DNA of 64,000 nt from assembly GCA_036583965.1 (NCBI GenBank), contig JAZBQD010000030.1, forward strand, positions 89,387,300-89,451,299. Direction: 5' to 3'. This DNA comes from Prunella strophiata (Eukaryota > Chordata > Aves > Passeriformes > Prunellidae). The position numbers were made by a program, and so were the translations under genes. Of this stretch, positions 10,081 through 23,900 are shown piece after piece. The notes under the pieces are model-generated. The model saw only the letters and a program-made list of their open reading frames with translations. It had not been told where the DNA came from and searched no databases. How positions within the stretch are numbered: the first letter of the stretch is position 1; each line of letters begins with the position of its first letter.

Positions 10081-13000
10081 CCAGCCAGAGCAGTTTTCTT
10101 TTCTCCCCCAGAAGATCCCTATGTGTTACTTTGTTTTCCTTCTTGGGCAGTCTTGCTCTAGTTAATGAGATCTCCCCAGTAGTTCTGCTCTATAAATCTC
10201 CTTGTCAGTGCTTTGGCTTATGTTTTCAGAGCAATTCCAACAAAAATGAACTGCTGTTCAATTAAAAATTAATATATATTAATGCAAACATGTACCTCTG
10301 CTGCTCATGGGTGTTACTAGAATCAGTCTGGGAACAGCTCTTTAAAAATATGATTTAGGATAGTTTTTGATGTGCCAACATTGTTTTTTTTATTTTAAAA
10401 AAGCAAGAAAGCAAAAAAATTAAACATGAAAAATGCTTACACTACAAAATAAAATTTAAAGCAGAAACATGAGCCTGAAGACATGATGTCTCAGAACATC
10501 TCCTTCTTTATATTTACTTTGTTTTCTGCTGACATTTTTAAAAGAAGTAGTCTTACAATTTTGTTGGTTTTAGTTTCATGTTTTAGATTGAAAAGAAGAT
10601 GTGTATGGAATCTATTGGGAACTGGGCAGTTTGATCTGATCCAACAAATCACTGGTCATTTCAACATGAGTTTTCTCATCAGGAAACAATTTTAAAAAAC
10701 AAATCAATATTAATTCCATTTTGAAGAGGCTATCAGAGATCATTTGAGTAAGCTGCTAAAACTGTATCTTGGTAAGAAAGCTTTAGGATTAATCTGCTTT
10801 TTGAATTTACAATAGCAACTTGCCATCAGTCATGTATCAGACTGACTAAAAGCAAAGACTTTGAGCAAGTTAATAACTTCTGTTATATTAATCTATAAAT
10901 ATATGAGTATTATGCTACTGAATTTTAAAGCAAATTATTTGAGATTTAGACCTCAAAATAGAACCATGTTCCAGGAGAAAACTACTTATCTGTCTGAGTT
11001 CTGTACCCAAATTATTCACACAAAGGGGAAAGAGAAGATAGGAAGACTTTTTTTTCTTTTTTCTTTTTTTTTTTTTTTTTTAATTTTAATGTGGGTTATT
11101 TCTTTCTGTTCTCTCACTACTTGAGAAGGATATCTGAAAGTACAGAGAGAATAAAGGAAGAAAAATATAATAAAGGTGGTGTGCTGCAAAGTTTAAATGC
11201 CACATATCTCAGTTGGTAATGAGAGATACTAATTGTGCTAAAAGCCTTTCTTGATTGAGGCCATCACAGCTACAACAGCACCACTAGCAAATCCATAGTC
11301 TTTTAAATCTAGCTGGGGACCTCGCTGTCCTGCCAATAGATGGGGAATAAATAAAAATTTGCCTCCTTTCAAATGAATGCCCAGAGAAGGCACTTCAGTA
11401 GCTAAATGTCTTATTTTGGTAATACAATCTCTAAACACAGTTTACATAAAGTCTTAGTGGACAACAGAATTTATCTCTTCTATTCCTGCATCCTTAATTA
11501 AGGGATTTGATTACTTTTACCTGAATACCCCTGAATTTGGGTTGCTTCATTATACCAGGCAGATCTGGTTCTTGCCACACACATCTAGGGAAGCTGCTAA
11601 TTCTGGGGACTTGTGTGGACACTCCAGCCTTCACAGAGGAGTTCATAGTAACATCTAACATATCACTGAGAAGGGGAATTGGAGTTCCTGTCATTTTGAT
11701 ATGGGTGATGTAAATAAGTTATGGTACAACTTCCTCGGTTTTGCCTCAATGACAGCATCTGTGCAGGATGGAGAAAACGTTTTGTATTCCAACTAGCAAA
11801 CTGCTTCTGTATCTATGAAACAGTCTGTGCCCCAGCTTTGAGACAGTGATCTAAGAAACTAATAATTATTAGGTTTTTATATGGAAAACCCTTTAGTTTT
11901 ACCCTTTACTAAGGTACATTTGGGCTGGAATTCTTTCATTCTTTTGCTCTAACAAGTATAATGTGGATCTACTCAAAAAGGCTGCACCTCCTCTTGCTCA
12001 GAAAAGTAGGATTACCTGTTACAGAGGGAGCTGTTATGATGACAAGATCAAGACTAAACAAAAAGCAACCAAGTCTCAGTAAACACCATAACTGGATTGT
12101 GTAATTCACATGGCCAACAGCTCAGCCCACATCAGTATGAAATTCACCTGGCATGGCATGGTAGGTGCCTAAAGTCATGAATCACTGAATGTAGAAGCAT
12201 GTTCCTCTTCAGAGGCAGCAAGGGTGAAGATGGTGTCTTGTTTCTCACCCAGCCATGGCCAGATGCAGATCTCCAACTTGCTCTGCTGATACCAGAGGAT
12301 CCATGGATACATGGCTTTCCTTGGGAAAACCCAACAGTGATGTGCTTTCTTTCAGGAAAGGGTGTGTGGGAAAAAGGGAATCAATCCAATTACCTGGCAC
12401 TGACTTTCATTTTTTATCCTCAGCCTGCAGACAGGCTTTAATTCCCTAGTGTCAGGCACATGATTCTAAGTGAGACATGACCACAAAGGTGAAATGGTGT
12501 TTTTCTGAGATAGTGCCAGAATAAGCAGGCTGAGAATTTGAATACACAGACCTGGTTTTCTGTTCCAAATCCTAGAACTTCTCTCTGTTTTAATAGGATA
12601 CCCATAAAAACCTTTCAAGACTGTGAGACAAAATAAACCCCAGAGCATGTCTATATAAAGGTATTCAGCAAGAAGTGCTGAAATTTATTCAAATTAATTA
12701 CAGTAGAGACCTCTGACTTTGAACTTCTAATTCACAACAGCAGTAAAAAAGGAAATGGTGAAATGGGTTGTATTAAAGTGCAATGATGTGGAAAAACCAT
12801 TGAAATAACACAAATGAGGCTGCAGTGAGAAATGAAACAGAGTCTCATCCAAGCAATGACAGCAATATATAAGTAAATTATGTTACAGATAATTTACAAA
12901 ATAACTTACATAGATGAAGATAAGATGGATCTCATGTTGCTATTCCATTGTTAAATATCAGACTAAATATTCCTGATCAGCACAGTATTATATGGAATAA

Positions 13001-14391
13001 TAAAAAAAAGAACAGAGGATTTCCATGTTGAAAAAGATGCCTGAAGTAAAACCCTGATCAGCATTTATATTGCAGTACTGCAAGAAAACTAAGTATTTAT
13101 GAATTGTAAAGTGACACATTCAGCAGCATGAAGACTATAAATACATCTTTTACATTGATACATCATATCTACACACATATACATATCTACACACGCAGAT
13201 ATATACACACAAGCACGTGCATGCACATACATATGTGCATACATTTATGTGTGTGTATATACATCTTCAATTTGTGCTGACCATGGTCAGCTGCATTTTG
13301 ATTGCATCTGGGGTAGGGTTGCTTCTGCATCATTGTTAGGAGTGTTTGTCATTTAAGTTTTCTAATCTGAAGCCTCTAAAACATAAAATTCTGGCATAAA
13401 GATAGAATTCAGGACTCAGCCATCAGTTAATCTGATGATTAACAGCAGTCCCCATTGACATAATCTGCTGTGCTTAGTGATTCTGAAGTTATGTTCTTCA
13501 TGTCCCCATTATTTTTAAATAATATGGTGCATGAATCAGTTAAAAACCTGTTTTCAAAGAAGCAAAAATATTTGAGAGATGGACAGGAATGAATACAGTA
13601 TTCTATACATAAACTTAGTTTTTTACTGTTTGTAAGGATGGTGTGCAAAGAACGTCTGACAAAGTGAAAATTTACAACATTGGCTTGCATCATACCCTGA
13701 AAAATGGCAAATTTAGCATCACCCTTCCTTTAAAAAATTTAAAATACTCATCTGTAACATAAATTTCTTTTTTTTTTCTCCTGTGCTCCACTTTTATAGA
13801 AAAATTATGTAATTGGTTCTTTTTTTTTTATATTTCAATTAATCTGGAACAAACACTGTGGACTACAAATATGTTGGACTTCCAGCCCTCATAGGTTTGT
13901 TGGAAGGAAGGCTCTTGACCCATAGTGCAATTACAACAGTTTCCTCTGCCTGTAACTGCATGTTGTGAGAGCTGAAAGTAACCATGCAATTACTGTTTAT
14001 TAAAAAATCATTTAGTGAATAAGAACATTTGTGTTTTATTGTGCACCTGCATAAGGAAAAATATACTACTAAATTGCCAAGGCTATGTAAACAGTGATCT
14101 TGGTAAAGAATTTGGTTGTGAGGCCAAACAAAAAATGGGCTATTCTATTGCACATGTCACTAAAATGTTAGAAGGGATAAAGTAATAGTTTCTCTTGATG
14201 TTGTTGTGGCCAGTAAATTGGTCATGTCTGCATCCCAGCCTCTAGGGAGCAGAAGAATATCCTGAAAACCCAAGAGGAAAGGGTGGACCAAACCTCCTTC
14301 CTCCTTGCCATAGGAGTCCCATTCACTGCAATTGGCCGAGGTATGTCCTTGGATAAAGGGTTTCTTGGGGAGAAGAATCTGTAAACTTGGA
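10081..14391. other. Intergenic DNA between the provirus and MCF2L 3' end
   Basis: No gene is recognised. The stretch contains T-runs near 11058 and 13768 and the alternating purine/pyrimidine tract at 13170-13262. Two minus-strand open frames at 11238-11438 and 11494-11694 match nothing I know. Confidence 0.6.
13170..13262. repeat. Degenerate alternating CA/TA purine-pyrimidine tract
   Basis: Interleaved ACAC, ATAT, GTGC and GTGT units run about 90 bases. The tract is imperfect but nearly strictly alternating. Confidence 0.85.
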
Positions 14392-14809
14392 TTTATTTTC
14401 CTCATACCTATCCTGTACAGTGATTGCTATGCTATTTGTTTACAATGAGCATTTAGCATTGAACACATTTTGTTTGCTCACATTCAGATTCTGGCTGTTA
14501 CAAAATGATACAGTTCTGCAGAAACCTGCTCGTGTGTCAAGGAGAAAAAGCGCTTGATGCTAACAGCTCTTCAGAGCAGAAACCTCTACAAAATCCTATT
14601 TCAAATCATTTAACTTTTATTTACAACTTCACATTCCATGCACTTTTCATTAGGATCTTCTGGGAGAACGTGTAAAAGTCACCACTAAAAATACTCAGAG
14701 CTGGCAACACAGTACTAGTGGTTCTCCAATGAAGTCCAATGTCCAGAACTCTGCAGCAAATGACAATCTCCAGATTTACCTTCCAGGGAGGTGGGATGAA
14801 CATGTCATA
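14392..14809 (-). other. MCF2L: MCF2L 3' untranslated region (extent uncertain)
   Basis: Non-coding sequence after the MCF2L stop codon. AATAAA signals on the minus strand lie at 14617-14622 and 14392-14397, with further copies at 14035-14040 and 13996-14001. I cannot tell which is used, and the 3' end may lie further on. Confidence 0.4.
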
Positions 14810-14904
14810 TTAGCCCTTAATGTCAGAGAAGCTGGTGCTACTGACATTACAGCTGTCACTGCAACTTGATGATGTGCTCAAATTGCTGGAGGCAGTGCCT
14901 GATT
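14810..14904 (-). CDS. MCF2L: MCF2L window exon 29: C-terminus and stop
   Basis: 95 coding bases: SGTASSNLSTSSSCSDSCNV then SSTSFSDIKG and a TAA stop complementary to 14810-14812. The tail is Ser-rich. Acceptor TTCCCAG. It joins the SH3 exon in frame. Confidence 0.92.
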
Positions 14905-17900
14905 CTGGGAAAAGAAAGGGAAAAAAAAAAACCATACAAGAAAATATTATATAGTGGTTGCTTTTCATTACTTTCTTTGATAATAGTAATCTTCAAAGAG
15001 ACAATCATCTCACTTAAAATCCATAGCCTACCAGAGCTGCTTAAAGATTGAGCTGATTTTGAGTTGCCTATGAGCATCAGCAGATTGTTTGCTGGAATCC
15101 AACCTTCTCTACCACTGCTCAGGTTCTTTACAAACCTAAAAAAAACATATAAAAAAAATAGAAGTCAGACTTCTTCATTTGATACCTTTGGAAGTTTTGC
15201 CCTAAACATCTGCCTTCTAAACACAGTTCTGCGTATAAAAATTTCCAAACACAGATCTGCGTACCAAAGTCCATCCTCCCCTTCACGAATCAGTTGAACT
15301 AGATCTCCACTTTTCACTGTAAATTCTTCAGAAACTCCTTTGTCATAATCAGTCACAACTGTATATTTACCAGGAGTCTAAATGCACACAGAGGAAAGAA
15401 AACAAATTATTTCTGTTGAGTACTTTAAGGTATGTTGCAGCTTTTGTTATGTAAGTATAATACTTTTCCCTTCTTTCCCATGTACCTACATGCTGAAGAC
15501 AGTGAAAATATACATACTGGGGCATTAAAATTCTGCTGATTGATTACATGCAAATTCAATACATTAATTTTCATACCCTGAAAAACATTCAGTGAAATGT
15601 TCCCACTACAACAATTAATTCATATGGCTGCAGAAAAGAAAACCAAAAGAAACAGAGAACCCAGCAAATCCACGCCGTGGTGTCTATGTGGAAGTCTGTT
15701 GCTGTGGTCACTGAACCTGTCATCACTTGATTGCTAAATCATGGCACAAGCAGCCACGACTCGCTGGGCTGCAGGTGTGCAAAGGCACAGAGAGACCTCC
15801 ACCTCCCCAAGGTACAAACACCATGGCTGATTTAAGAGAAGGAGTTCTTCTCCATTGCCTTGGGAATATTGCCTGGCTGAGCATTTCAAGGCAGACACTT
15901 TCCCTCCTGCAGCTTCAAAAGCCCTCCTGTATCCCACCACACACTGTGCTGGTAGCACTTGCTTAGCTCCACAGGAAAGCATTTCTGGTTACCAGCTTGA
16001 TCTCGGCTGCCCCTCCTCCTCCTCCTTCTTCCTCCGCATCCGATGAATTCAGCGGTTCCTCGGCACTAGACCAGCCGTCATTTTCTTCGGATGCATCAAG
16101 AGAATGGGATGGTTTGGCCCAACCTCAAGGAAGGAACAGCCAACAGTTAACTTTGCAGCAGTGAGCCACTGACTGGGAGAAACGTTCTCCCCACTGAAAA
16201 GCTCATAAGTGATCAACATGAACAGGAGAAAAACTGGCACAGGGAGGTTATTGCAGTCACTGGGTGAAATTCACTGCTCGGTGAGAGTTGGCCTGTTTCC
16301 ATCTGAGTAAGTGGAGTTGTGGAAATGCATTGGCAGTGAATTTAGCCCTTTGGATTTATATAAAGGGAAATTAATGGAGAGAATGCAAATTTCCAACTGA
16401 AATGTAAATATATAAAAATATTTGTATAATAAATATATGTTACACAAAGATAAATAAGGCATAGATAATCCTTTTTCTTGGGAGGAGGCAGAAGACAGGA
16501 ACATACACTTTTTGGGAAGAGGTTGAACACAGAGTGTTGTCTCCCAAAGCAACCTAACCAGCTTGCTAGAATAAGGGATAGATAAGCATTGCCTCCTTCA
16601 CACTGTTAAACACTGTCAAAAAATTCCACACAAGTTATAAGCACTCTGTACTTCACCTGACAAGGCAGCCCACTACTTAAGAGTGTTCAGGCTGATGCAA
16701 GAATATTTAAGTGCTCTGAACTATCTTGGTGTTAAGTCACTGCACCAAACACCACAACAACAATCTCCTGCCTGTCATTTACTGCTTTTTCCCTCTCAGG
16801 GTGAAGCATTTAATTTATTCATAAGGCTGAATCTCATCCAGAGTGCACAAAATTCTCTTCCAAATAAAAGTACATTAGGCATTATTAGTGGGATGTTTTA
16901 CAACAAGTTCAGCAGCTGCTAATAAATGTGTTGAGCTTATAATGAAAAAAAGTCATAATAAAAGAGACAAGTATTTGTAAGCAAGCTTTTGTTTCAAACC
17001 AAATAGTAACAACAGTAAAACTCAATGAAAAGAATGAAAGGAGGAACAGACTTCCCATTTTATGTAACCATTAGTTGAATTGAGAAAGCATCTTTGCTTT
17101 GCACTGCTCCTGACACATTTGACACACAGCTGGTCATGCCAGCGCAGTATCAGAATAAAGCCAAAGAAATCATAGAAAGGAATCACACCCAGGGCACACC
17201 AAACAGAGTGGGACTTTTACCTTGCCTATGCTGCTGAGTGACCTGCACAAGATTGGAAGTACTGACCCATTTGGCCCTGTTGAGGGTTAAGCATGAACTT
17301 CTTTCTGTGAAGAAACTGAGTAATAAATTTCTGCTGTATTCCATGAAAATTTCCTTGGAATCTTACATCTTGTAGTTGGCTTGTTGGACACAGCTGAAAC
17401 CATTTCTGTTATTTCTAAGTTAAGAACAATGCAACAAAAGAAAACTTGGTTTCTCCTAATTGTTCTAAGCTCTCATTAGAAACAGTACCAATGGGTTGCA
17501 CAAAAGAAAAAGAAAGTAAAATCACTTTAGGTGCCTGTAGCCTCATACTCACTGGGTAACAGCTTGGGTACATTTTGGGTAACAGCTCTTGTTCCTCAGC
17601 CCCTTTCTTTTCTTATACTTGTGCTGATGTGCTAAGAGCAGACTGGCCTGATCCTGCCATACCAAGGATACTACTCCTCATACAAGCTGGCACTCTACAA
17701 TTAACAAGTTTATATAAAATCCCATCTCCTGCTGGGAATTCTACACTATGGTAGAATTCATATCAGCAAATTATGGGACCAAAATTAGGCATGTACATTC
17801 AGCCTGTGTGTGTGTGTTCTCCAGGGTGAGACTACATCAGAGCTCCCTATAAAGGCAGAGAAGGTAGGAAGAGGGTGGGCAGTCCTGAGAAATGACAAGT

Positions 17901-20900
17901 TTATTCAGAAATTATTTTAGATATAATGATGCCAGGGAAACCAAGAATTCATTAACTACTTCTCTTCAGAAATAATCTAACAGGTTTCTTCAAAGAGCTA
18001 TGATCAGCCTACAACATGTAATTCTGACACTAGTTCATATTCCTTGAGCTCACTTCAGCATAAATCAGAGCAGTACAGCAGTGAAAGGAAATGGATGGGG
18101 CCATGAGCTCTCCTGTGGCCATCACCTGGTGCAGTTTCATCCTGAAATGCCTGGGTCAGCTCTCAAATGCCTGCTTATCCCTCTTTGAGCTGGGCAAGGA
18201 GAAGAGATAAAGTGCCAGAAAAGAGATTGGAAGGTGCAAGACAGAAGGAGGAGTTAGTAGATGTTTTAAATTAATTTACTTGGTTTAGCAGTTTCATAAA
18301 GTGAGATGCTTCTTACTCTAGATGGGACGGAACACCAAATCAGATAAGCCTGTTCCAAGGACACAATAATTTTACTGTAAATCAGCAATGATCTAGGACT
18401 CTATCCCTTGGAAAATTCCAGCACCTGAAGAAAAGGCCATAAAACACACTTTTCTTTCAGACATTTTTGGGCCCTCAGGATTTCCATGGTACATGGAGAT
18501 CTGTGAGTTTTGCCTGCTACCTGCAGAAATAACCTTGTAACTCTCATATCCACCCTTGTGGTGTTTCTGCAGGTGTCTAGCCCAGGATTACATTGCCTGC
18601 TGCTCAGCAAGGTGAACGGTGTTGCAGTTTCCCCAGCACAGCAGCTGAGCTTGCACCATTTCCACAGACAAGACAAAGACTTCAGAAACCTGGAGGGGAG
18701 GCTGATGGTAGGGATGGAAACAACTTCACATTTAGACAAATATTTTCTAAAGGACATAGTGGTGGAAAAAGTCAGGAGGAGAGGGACTGCTGTCCTTGTA
18801 CTCTCTACTACTCTACTTAATTAGCCCTAGGGATTTGTATTGAAACTTTCACCATCAGCCCTGCTGGTTAGAAATGGGTTGTTTATTGAAGTACTTTCCT
18901 ATTCTCTGCTTAGCTGTGAGTTGGGAGGATGGGAGGCAAATTGCTGCAAGGGGCTCAGTTAGGTCATCTGGGGTTCACAGGGTGGTAAAAGTTGCCAACT
19001 ATCACCCAAAGAAAGATGTAACAGGGCTGTGTCTGCAGTAATAAGTGCAGATCTAAAACAGAAATTCCTCACGACAGTGATCTGAGTTTAGGATGTTTTT
19101 TCTTTTTTAGAAGTTAAATCCTCTCCACAAGGGCTCTAGTGACAAGGATTCTAACACATGGAAAACCATGGTCACAGATTAGCTGAACAACCCTGTAATT
19201 CCATTAAACACATGGCTTCTGGCTCATTCTTCAGCAACAGATCTCTTTTCCCCTGTCTGCTAAAAACTAGTTACCCATATGCTGCTCTATTTAAACCAAG
19301 GTAAAACTGCAACCAGTTGTGCTAATCAAAACCAGTATCTATAGATCCACTTGGAAAAACACAACTGATGTCAATACTTCTGCACACAGCAGCATCACAC
19401 AGGTATTCTCAGCACTCTGGTGTAACATATTACACAAGGAATGTGTGGGTACTTGTGGAGTACAAGATGTGGCATCACTGTACCTCTTATACCAAAAGGA
19501 GTTGGGTCACTCACTACTTCGTGCCGTTTGGCTTTTTTGTCAGGACTGGTAGGAGAAGCTGCAGGAGGATGAATAGGTAAAAAACACAGAAGAGAGATAT
19601 TGAAGAACTGGAAAAAAGAGAATAGGTGGATTGCATGCAAAATACCTTTGAGTTTACACTGGAAAACAAGTGGATTTCTGTAATAAAATTTTAGCTGTCA
19701 CTGGTGCATGGCAGCAAAAAGAATTAACTATTTACAAGTAGATATTTGAAGATAAATTGACAAATTTATTTTACACTAATAGATGAAAATATCTGTAAAC
19801 TTTCCTAAATTGACTAGACATCAACTGAATACAATTAACTTCAATTTCAGACAAACATTACCAAATTAAGCAATCATTTTTATGTAGATCTAGTGCTACA
19901 GCAATACCTGGTCCTGTAAGAAGGATCATTGGCAATGTCTGGCTTTTAGCAGAAGGAGATGGAGTTTCTGTCAAGGCAAGCATGGGACATTAGTGCTCAC
20001 CTCAAGAGTATTAGATAAACAACCCTAGAGTCTCTCCAGAAAGAACTCAAAGGTAATTGGGTTTTAAACAGGCATTCTGGAAAGATGCTTATGGGGGAAA
20101 AATACCATGCTGTTGAACAAGTGCCATCATCTTAATGCAATTCAGACTGTTCAAAGACAGCTCTTCAAAGCAAGAAGTGACTGTATCAGTGTGATTACTT
20201 GGCAGGAGGAAGCAAGAAAAGTCTCAAACACTTTTGCCCATTTTAGAAAAAAAGAGGCAAAGACCATTTCTGGAAGAATAGGGAAATTCTTACTTATTTT
20301 TCTATCCAGCATAACAACGTTGTCAGACTCATTCTGCTGTAGTTATTTATGCTTTGAGAATTTTGTTTGCAAGGATGCCAATTAAAAAAATCCTCTATAA
20401 AACCTTCACAGAATCACCTTGATTCCTTTTTGCCAAGTACAAGTGCATTTGGGGCAGATCCACTGAAGCTAGGAGCAGGCCAGGTGTCTGGTCAGAACAC
20501 AACTTCCTTCTTCTAGTTTTTCTACAGAAATGGGGCACTATAAACACTGTTCTTAGCCTTGACAGTGAGATTGGAGGAACTGGGAACCACACTCCTTCTC
20601 TTGCATCTCCACAACCCCACTTTTCCTGGCTGCATCTCCCCCTCCCACTCTGGAGCTGGCTTCCCTTGAAATTCCCCTGTCAGAGGCACCGACTAAGGAA
20701 CCTAGCTTGACCTTGGAAGAACAAGCTAGTGTGTACACTGAAAACCTATCACACTACACACACATACAAGGTGATGCTTCAATTACAGCCTTACACAGAA
20801 AACAGTCTAGCCTTATTTTTAAGTTACCTTTCTGACTTTTGAGGTTAGTAAAGCCCTGCAGCGTAAAGCGCTTTTTTGACAGTACAGAGCATTCTGAGGT

Positions 20901-23900
20901 AGAGCTAGTGTTGTCTACAAAGGAAGAGAGAGAGACACAGAAAGAAAAGGGAGAAGGCCATGAAAAGATCAAGGCAAAAAGTCATTTGCAGCTATGCCAG
21001 GGAACCTGCATGTTAGAATGGGAAGGGACAACTGAAAGTCCAGGTACAACACAAGTGTCCGTTTGTTCATGCTGTGCAAGGGCTTGTACTGCCACTGGTT
21101 CAATAAATAATTTCCATGATGGGAAAAAAAATTAAAGAGAAAAAATAGAACAAAAAAACTCCCTCTTATGTCAAGTAATGCCAAGAATTTTTTTCTTCAG
21201 AGAAAGAGAACCCTGAGAAGCTGGGCAGCTTTAAGAGAAGACCTACTGCAGACTTTGGCCTCGTAACAAATAGCTCCCACCATCCATTCAAGATGGCTTT
21301 GGGCCTGTCCACACCACACACTGGAATGCAGAAATAAATCCCAAGCTAAGGGCAGATGGGACCAGCATGCTGGTGCAGTGTGGGCAGCACTTTGTGGCTG
21401 CCCTAGGGCTGAAAAGAGCAAAGCCCTGCTCGTTCAGGAGTCCTGCTGCCTCCCCTGCACTACCGTGGCTACTCTGCTGGTGGATCTGCCTGTGCATCTG
21501 CAGTGCAGGCATGCTCCTTGCAATTAAAGACCACAACATGTATGGGCAAACTCACCTTTGCCTTTCTCAGGGTACTTTGGTGCTACTGTAGTGCCACAAC
21601 CTTCTAGACTTGTGAGATCAGTTTTTTTCTCCTCCATTTTTTTGGTATTTCTGATGTGGTTCCGTGAAGGACTGTTTATTAGAAGAGAATGAAGACAATC
21701 AATCCAATCACAGGCTTTTACATACAGATGTATAGGCTGAAAACCATTAATTTGTTCCTTCTCAGACTGTAGCTTCCAGGACTGAAAAAGTCATTGGTGA
21801 TTGTGAATTTAAAGACCATGGGAACACATGAATGAGAAACACCTCTCCTGACCAACTGCAATCCCATGTACCACAGCAGTGGGAGTTACTGGAAAGATGG
21901 CTCAGGACAACTCCCACTCACTTGCAGCTAACAGGCTCCTCCTGAATGTACTAAGAATAAAAGAAGAAAGATAAAGGAACAAACTCTGCCTCCCAGAAGC
22001 TCTTAACAGAGGAACAAATGAGGGACCTTGCAGTGGATTCCCATCACAACTCCATCTGGAAATGGGATAGAGAAGACCCTCCACAAATACAATGTATCTG
22101 GGAAATTCTCCCTGAGCAATAAGTAGATGGATAAAAGATGCAGGGCAGAGAACTACCAATACATATTTGAGCAACACCATATGGATGTGAGCACATGGAC
22201 TTATGGACTGGTATGCACATACACATATAAAAAACCAGACTGAGTAGCAGAGGATTAAAGAGAGGTGTCAGGCAAGGGCAGAACAACAGATGGGAAGAAT
22301 ATATAGGTTGGTGTGGTGAAGGATAGAGAAAAAAAGAAAAAACTTCACCCAGAAATTGGGACATTGGAGGAATTAACATATTGCTTAGGTTAAAAAAAAA
22401 GTAAATTGGAGTAAAAGAACAAGAGACAGAGAAAAGATACTGCTGTGAAAAAGACAAAAAAGAAAGTAACATGACATTGGAAAAGGAAGAAAAAGTAAAG
22501 GAAAAGAACAGTGAAGGAAGAAAAAATCTGCTCCATAAATCTCTCTTATCTGGACCATAATGTATATAATCAGCTGCTCAGCAAGCAGACACATAATACC
22601 ACCAGGATTTTGGCTGGTACAGTAAATAACATTTCAGTGGCATTCTCTAGTAGCTGGCAAAACACATGCCACTGCTGCTCAGTTTAACAGCTCTGGAGAT
22701 GTATAAACTCCAGGCTTTACAGCTTTATAGTAGGAAGAGAACTAAACCAAAGCCTTAAAACACAAGGACCATTATTAAGGGAGCAATGAAGAGCAATGAA
22801 GGAGCAATGAAGAGCTGCAAATCAGATGTATTAGTATATTCACAAGATAGCCAGGCTGATGTGACAACATACTTACCTTGCACAAGATGATGCTGGTAGT
22901 GGTAGAGGTAAGCTCTGTGTATGTTCTAGTGTCCTGTGCTGACTAGCTTCTGTAATGGAGGGAAGAAAAAGAACTATTAAAATTGATTTGTGTCCTACAC
23001 CAGGAAGATCTACAGGACAGGTTCTGAAGATCAAAGAGAAAATAGATTTTTAAAAATTGACAAATAAAAAAGAGAATCTCCAAAGTATTTTACCTCTGCA
23101 TGCCTGCAGTTGACTTGTTAGCACTTTTCTTATTTCATTTACCCAAGTAGCTTTAACTTCAGGGGTTGGTGCCTACCCCAGAAAAAAAAAAAAAAAAAAA
23201 TACAATCAGCCATCAAGCACAGAATAGTTATTACACAAATAGTTACATAGTTACATGCCAAAGCATAGCCTCAGAGGAATCATTCAAGAGGGACAGACAA
23301 AGCTCCCTCTCTCCAGTGCTTCCATGACCAGAAACTGGTTGTAGCTGCTGGAACAGGCTGAGGCAGAGGCTGTGCATGTGCTGCAGCCAAACCCCATCTC
23401 CCAAGCCATCCACTACTCCAGTGACAGCTATAGTAATGGTGTATACAATGTAAGACATGATTTTTTTTCCCCCCAGAAGTCTCTTCTGCTGAAATATGAT
23501 TAGGTTTTCTTTTTTTTCTCTACATTTACTCATCACACTCTATTAGTGATATAACAGGAAAAAAAACCCTCCAGATCTTCTTAAGGTTAGACTCCTGCTC
23601 CCCTTCTCTTTTTTTTTTTTTTTTTTTTTTTTTCTTTTTTTCTGAATGTAGGGCCATGTTATTTACCTGTACAATGTAAACTTCTTCCCTTGCATTATAC
23701 CAGATTTCAAATTTTTTTGCATCACCTTTGACATTTTCTGTTATTCCAACTGCAGCCATCTGGAAGCAAAGAGAACAGAAGCTGACCTACTGCATTGCAA
23801 ATATGTTAAAAACAGAAGAGGGAAGCTACTGGTATTCTTTGTACCTTATTTCTGAAAAGGAAAACCCATCTGGCTTCTTGCACAAGGAAAAGAATAGCTA

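Noticed and set aside
15165..15356. SH3 open frame extended by an RRTVFRRQMF tail
   Set aside because: The tail is intron sequence past a GTACGC donor; the true partner exon at 15032-15135 completes the SH3 domain in frame.
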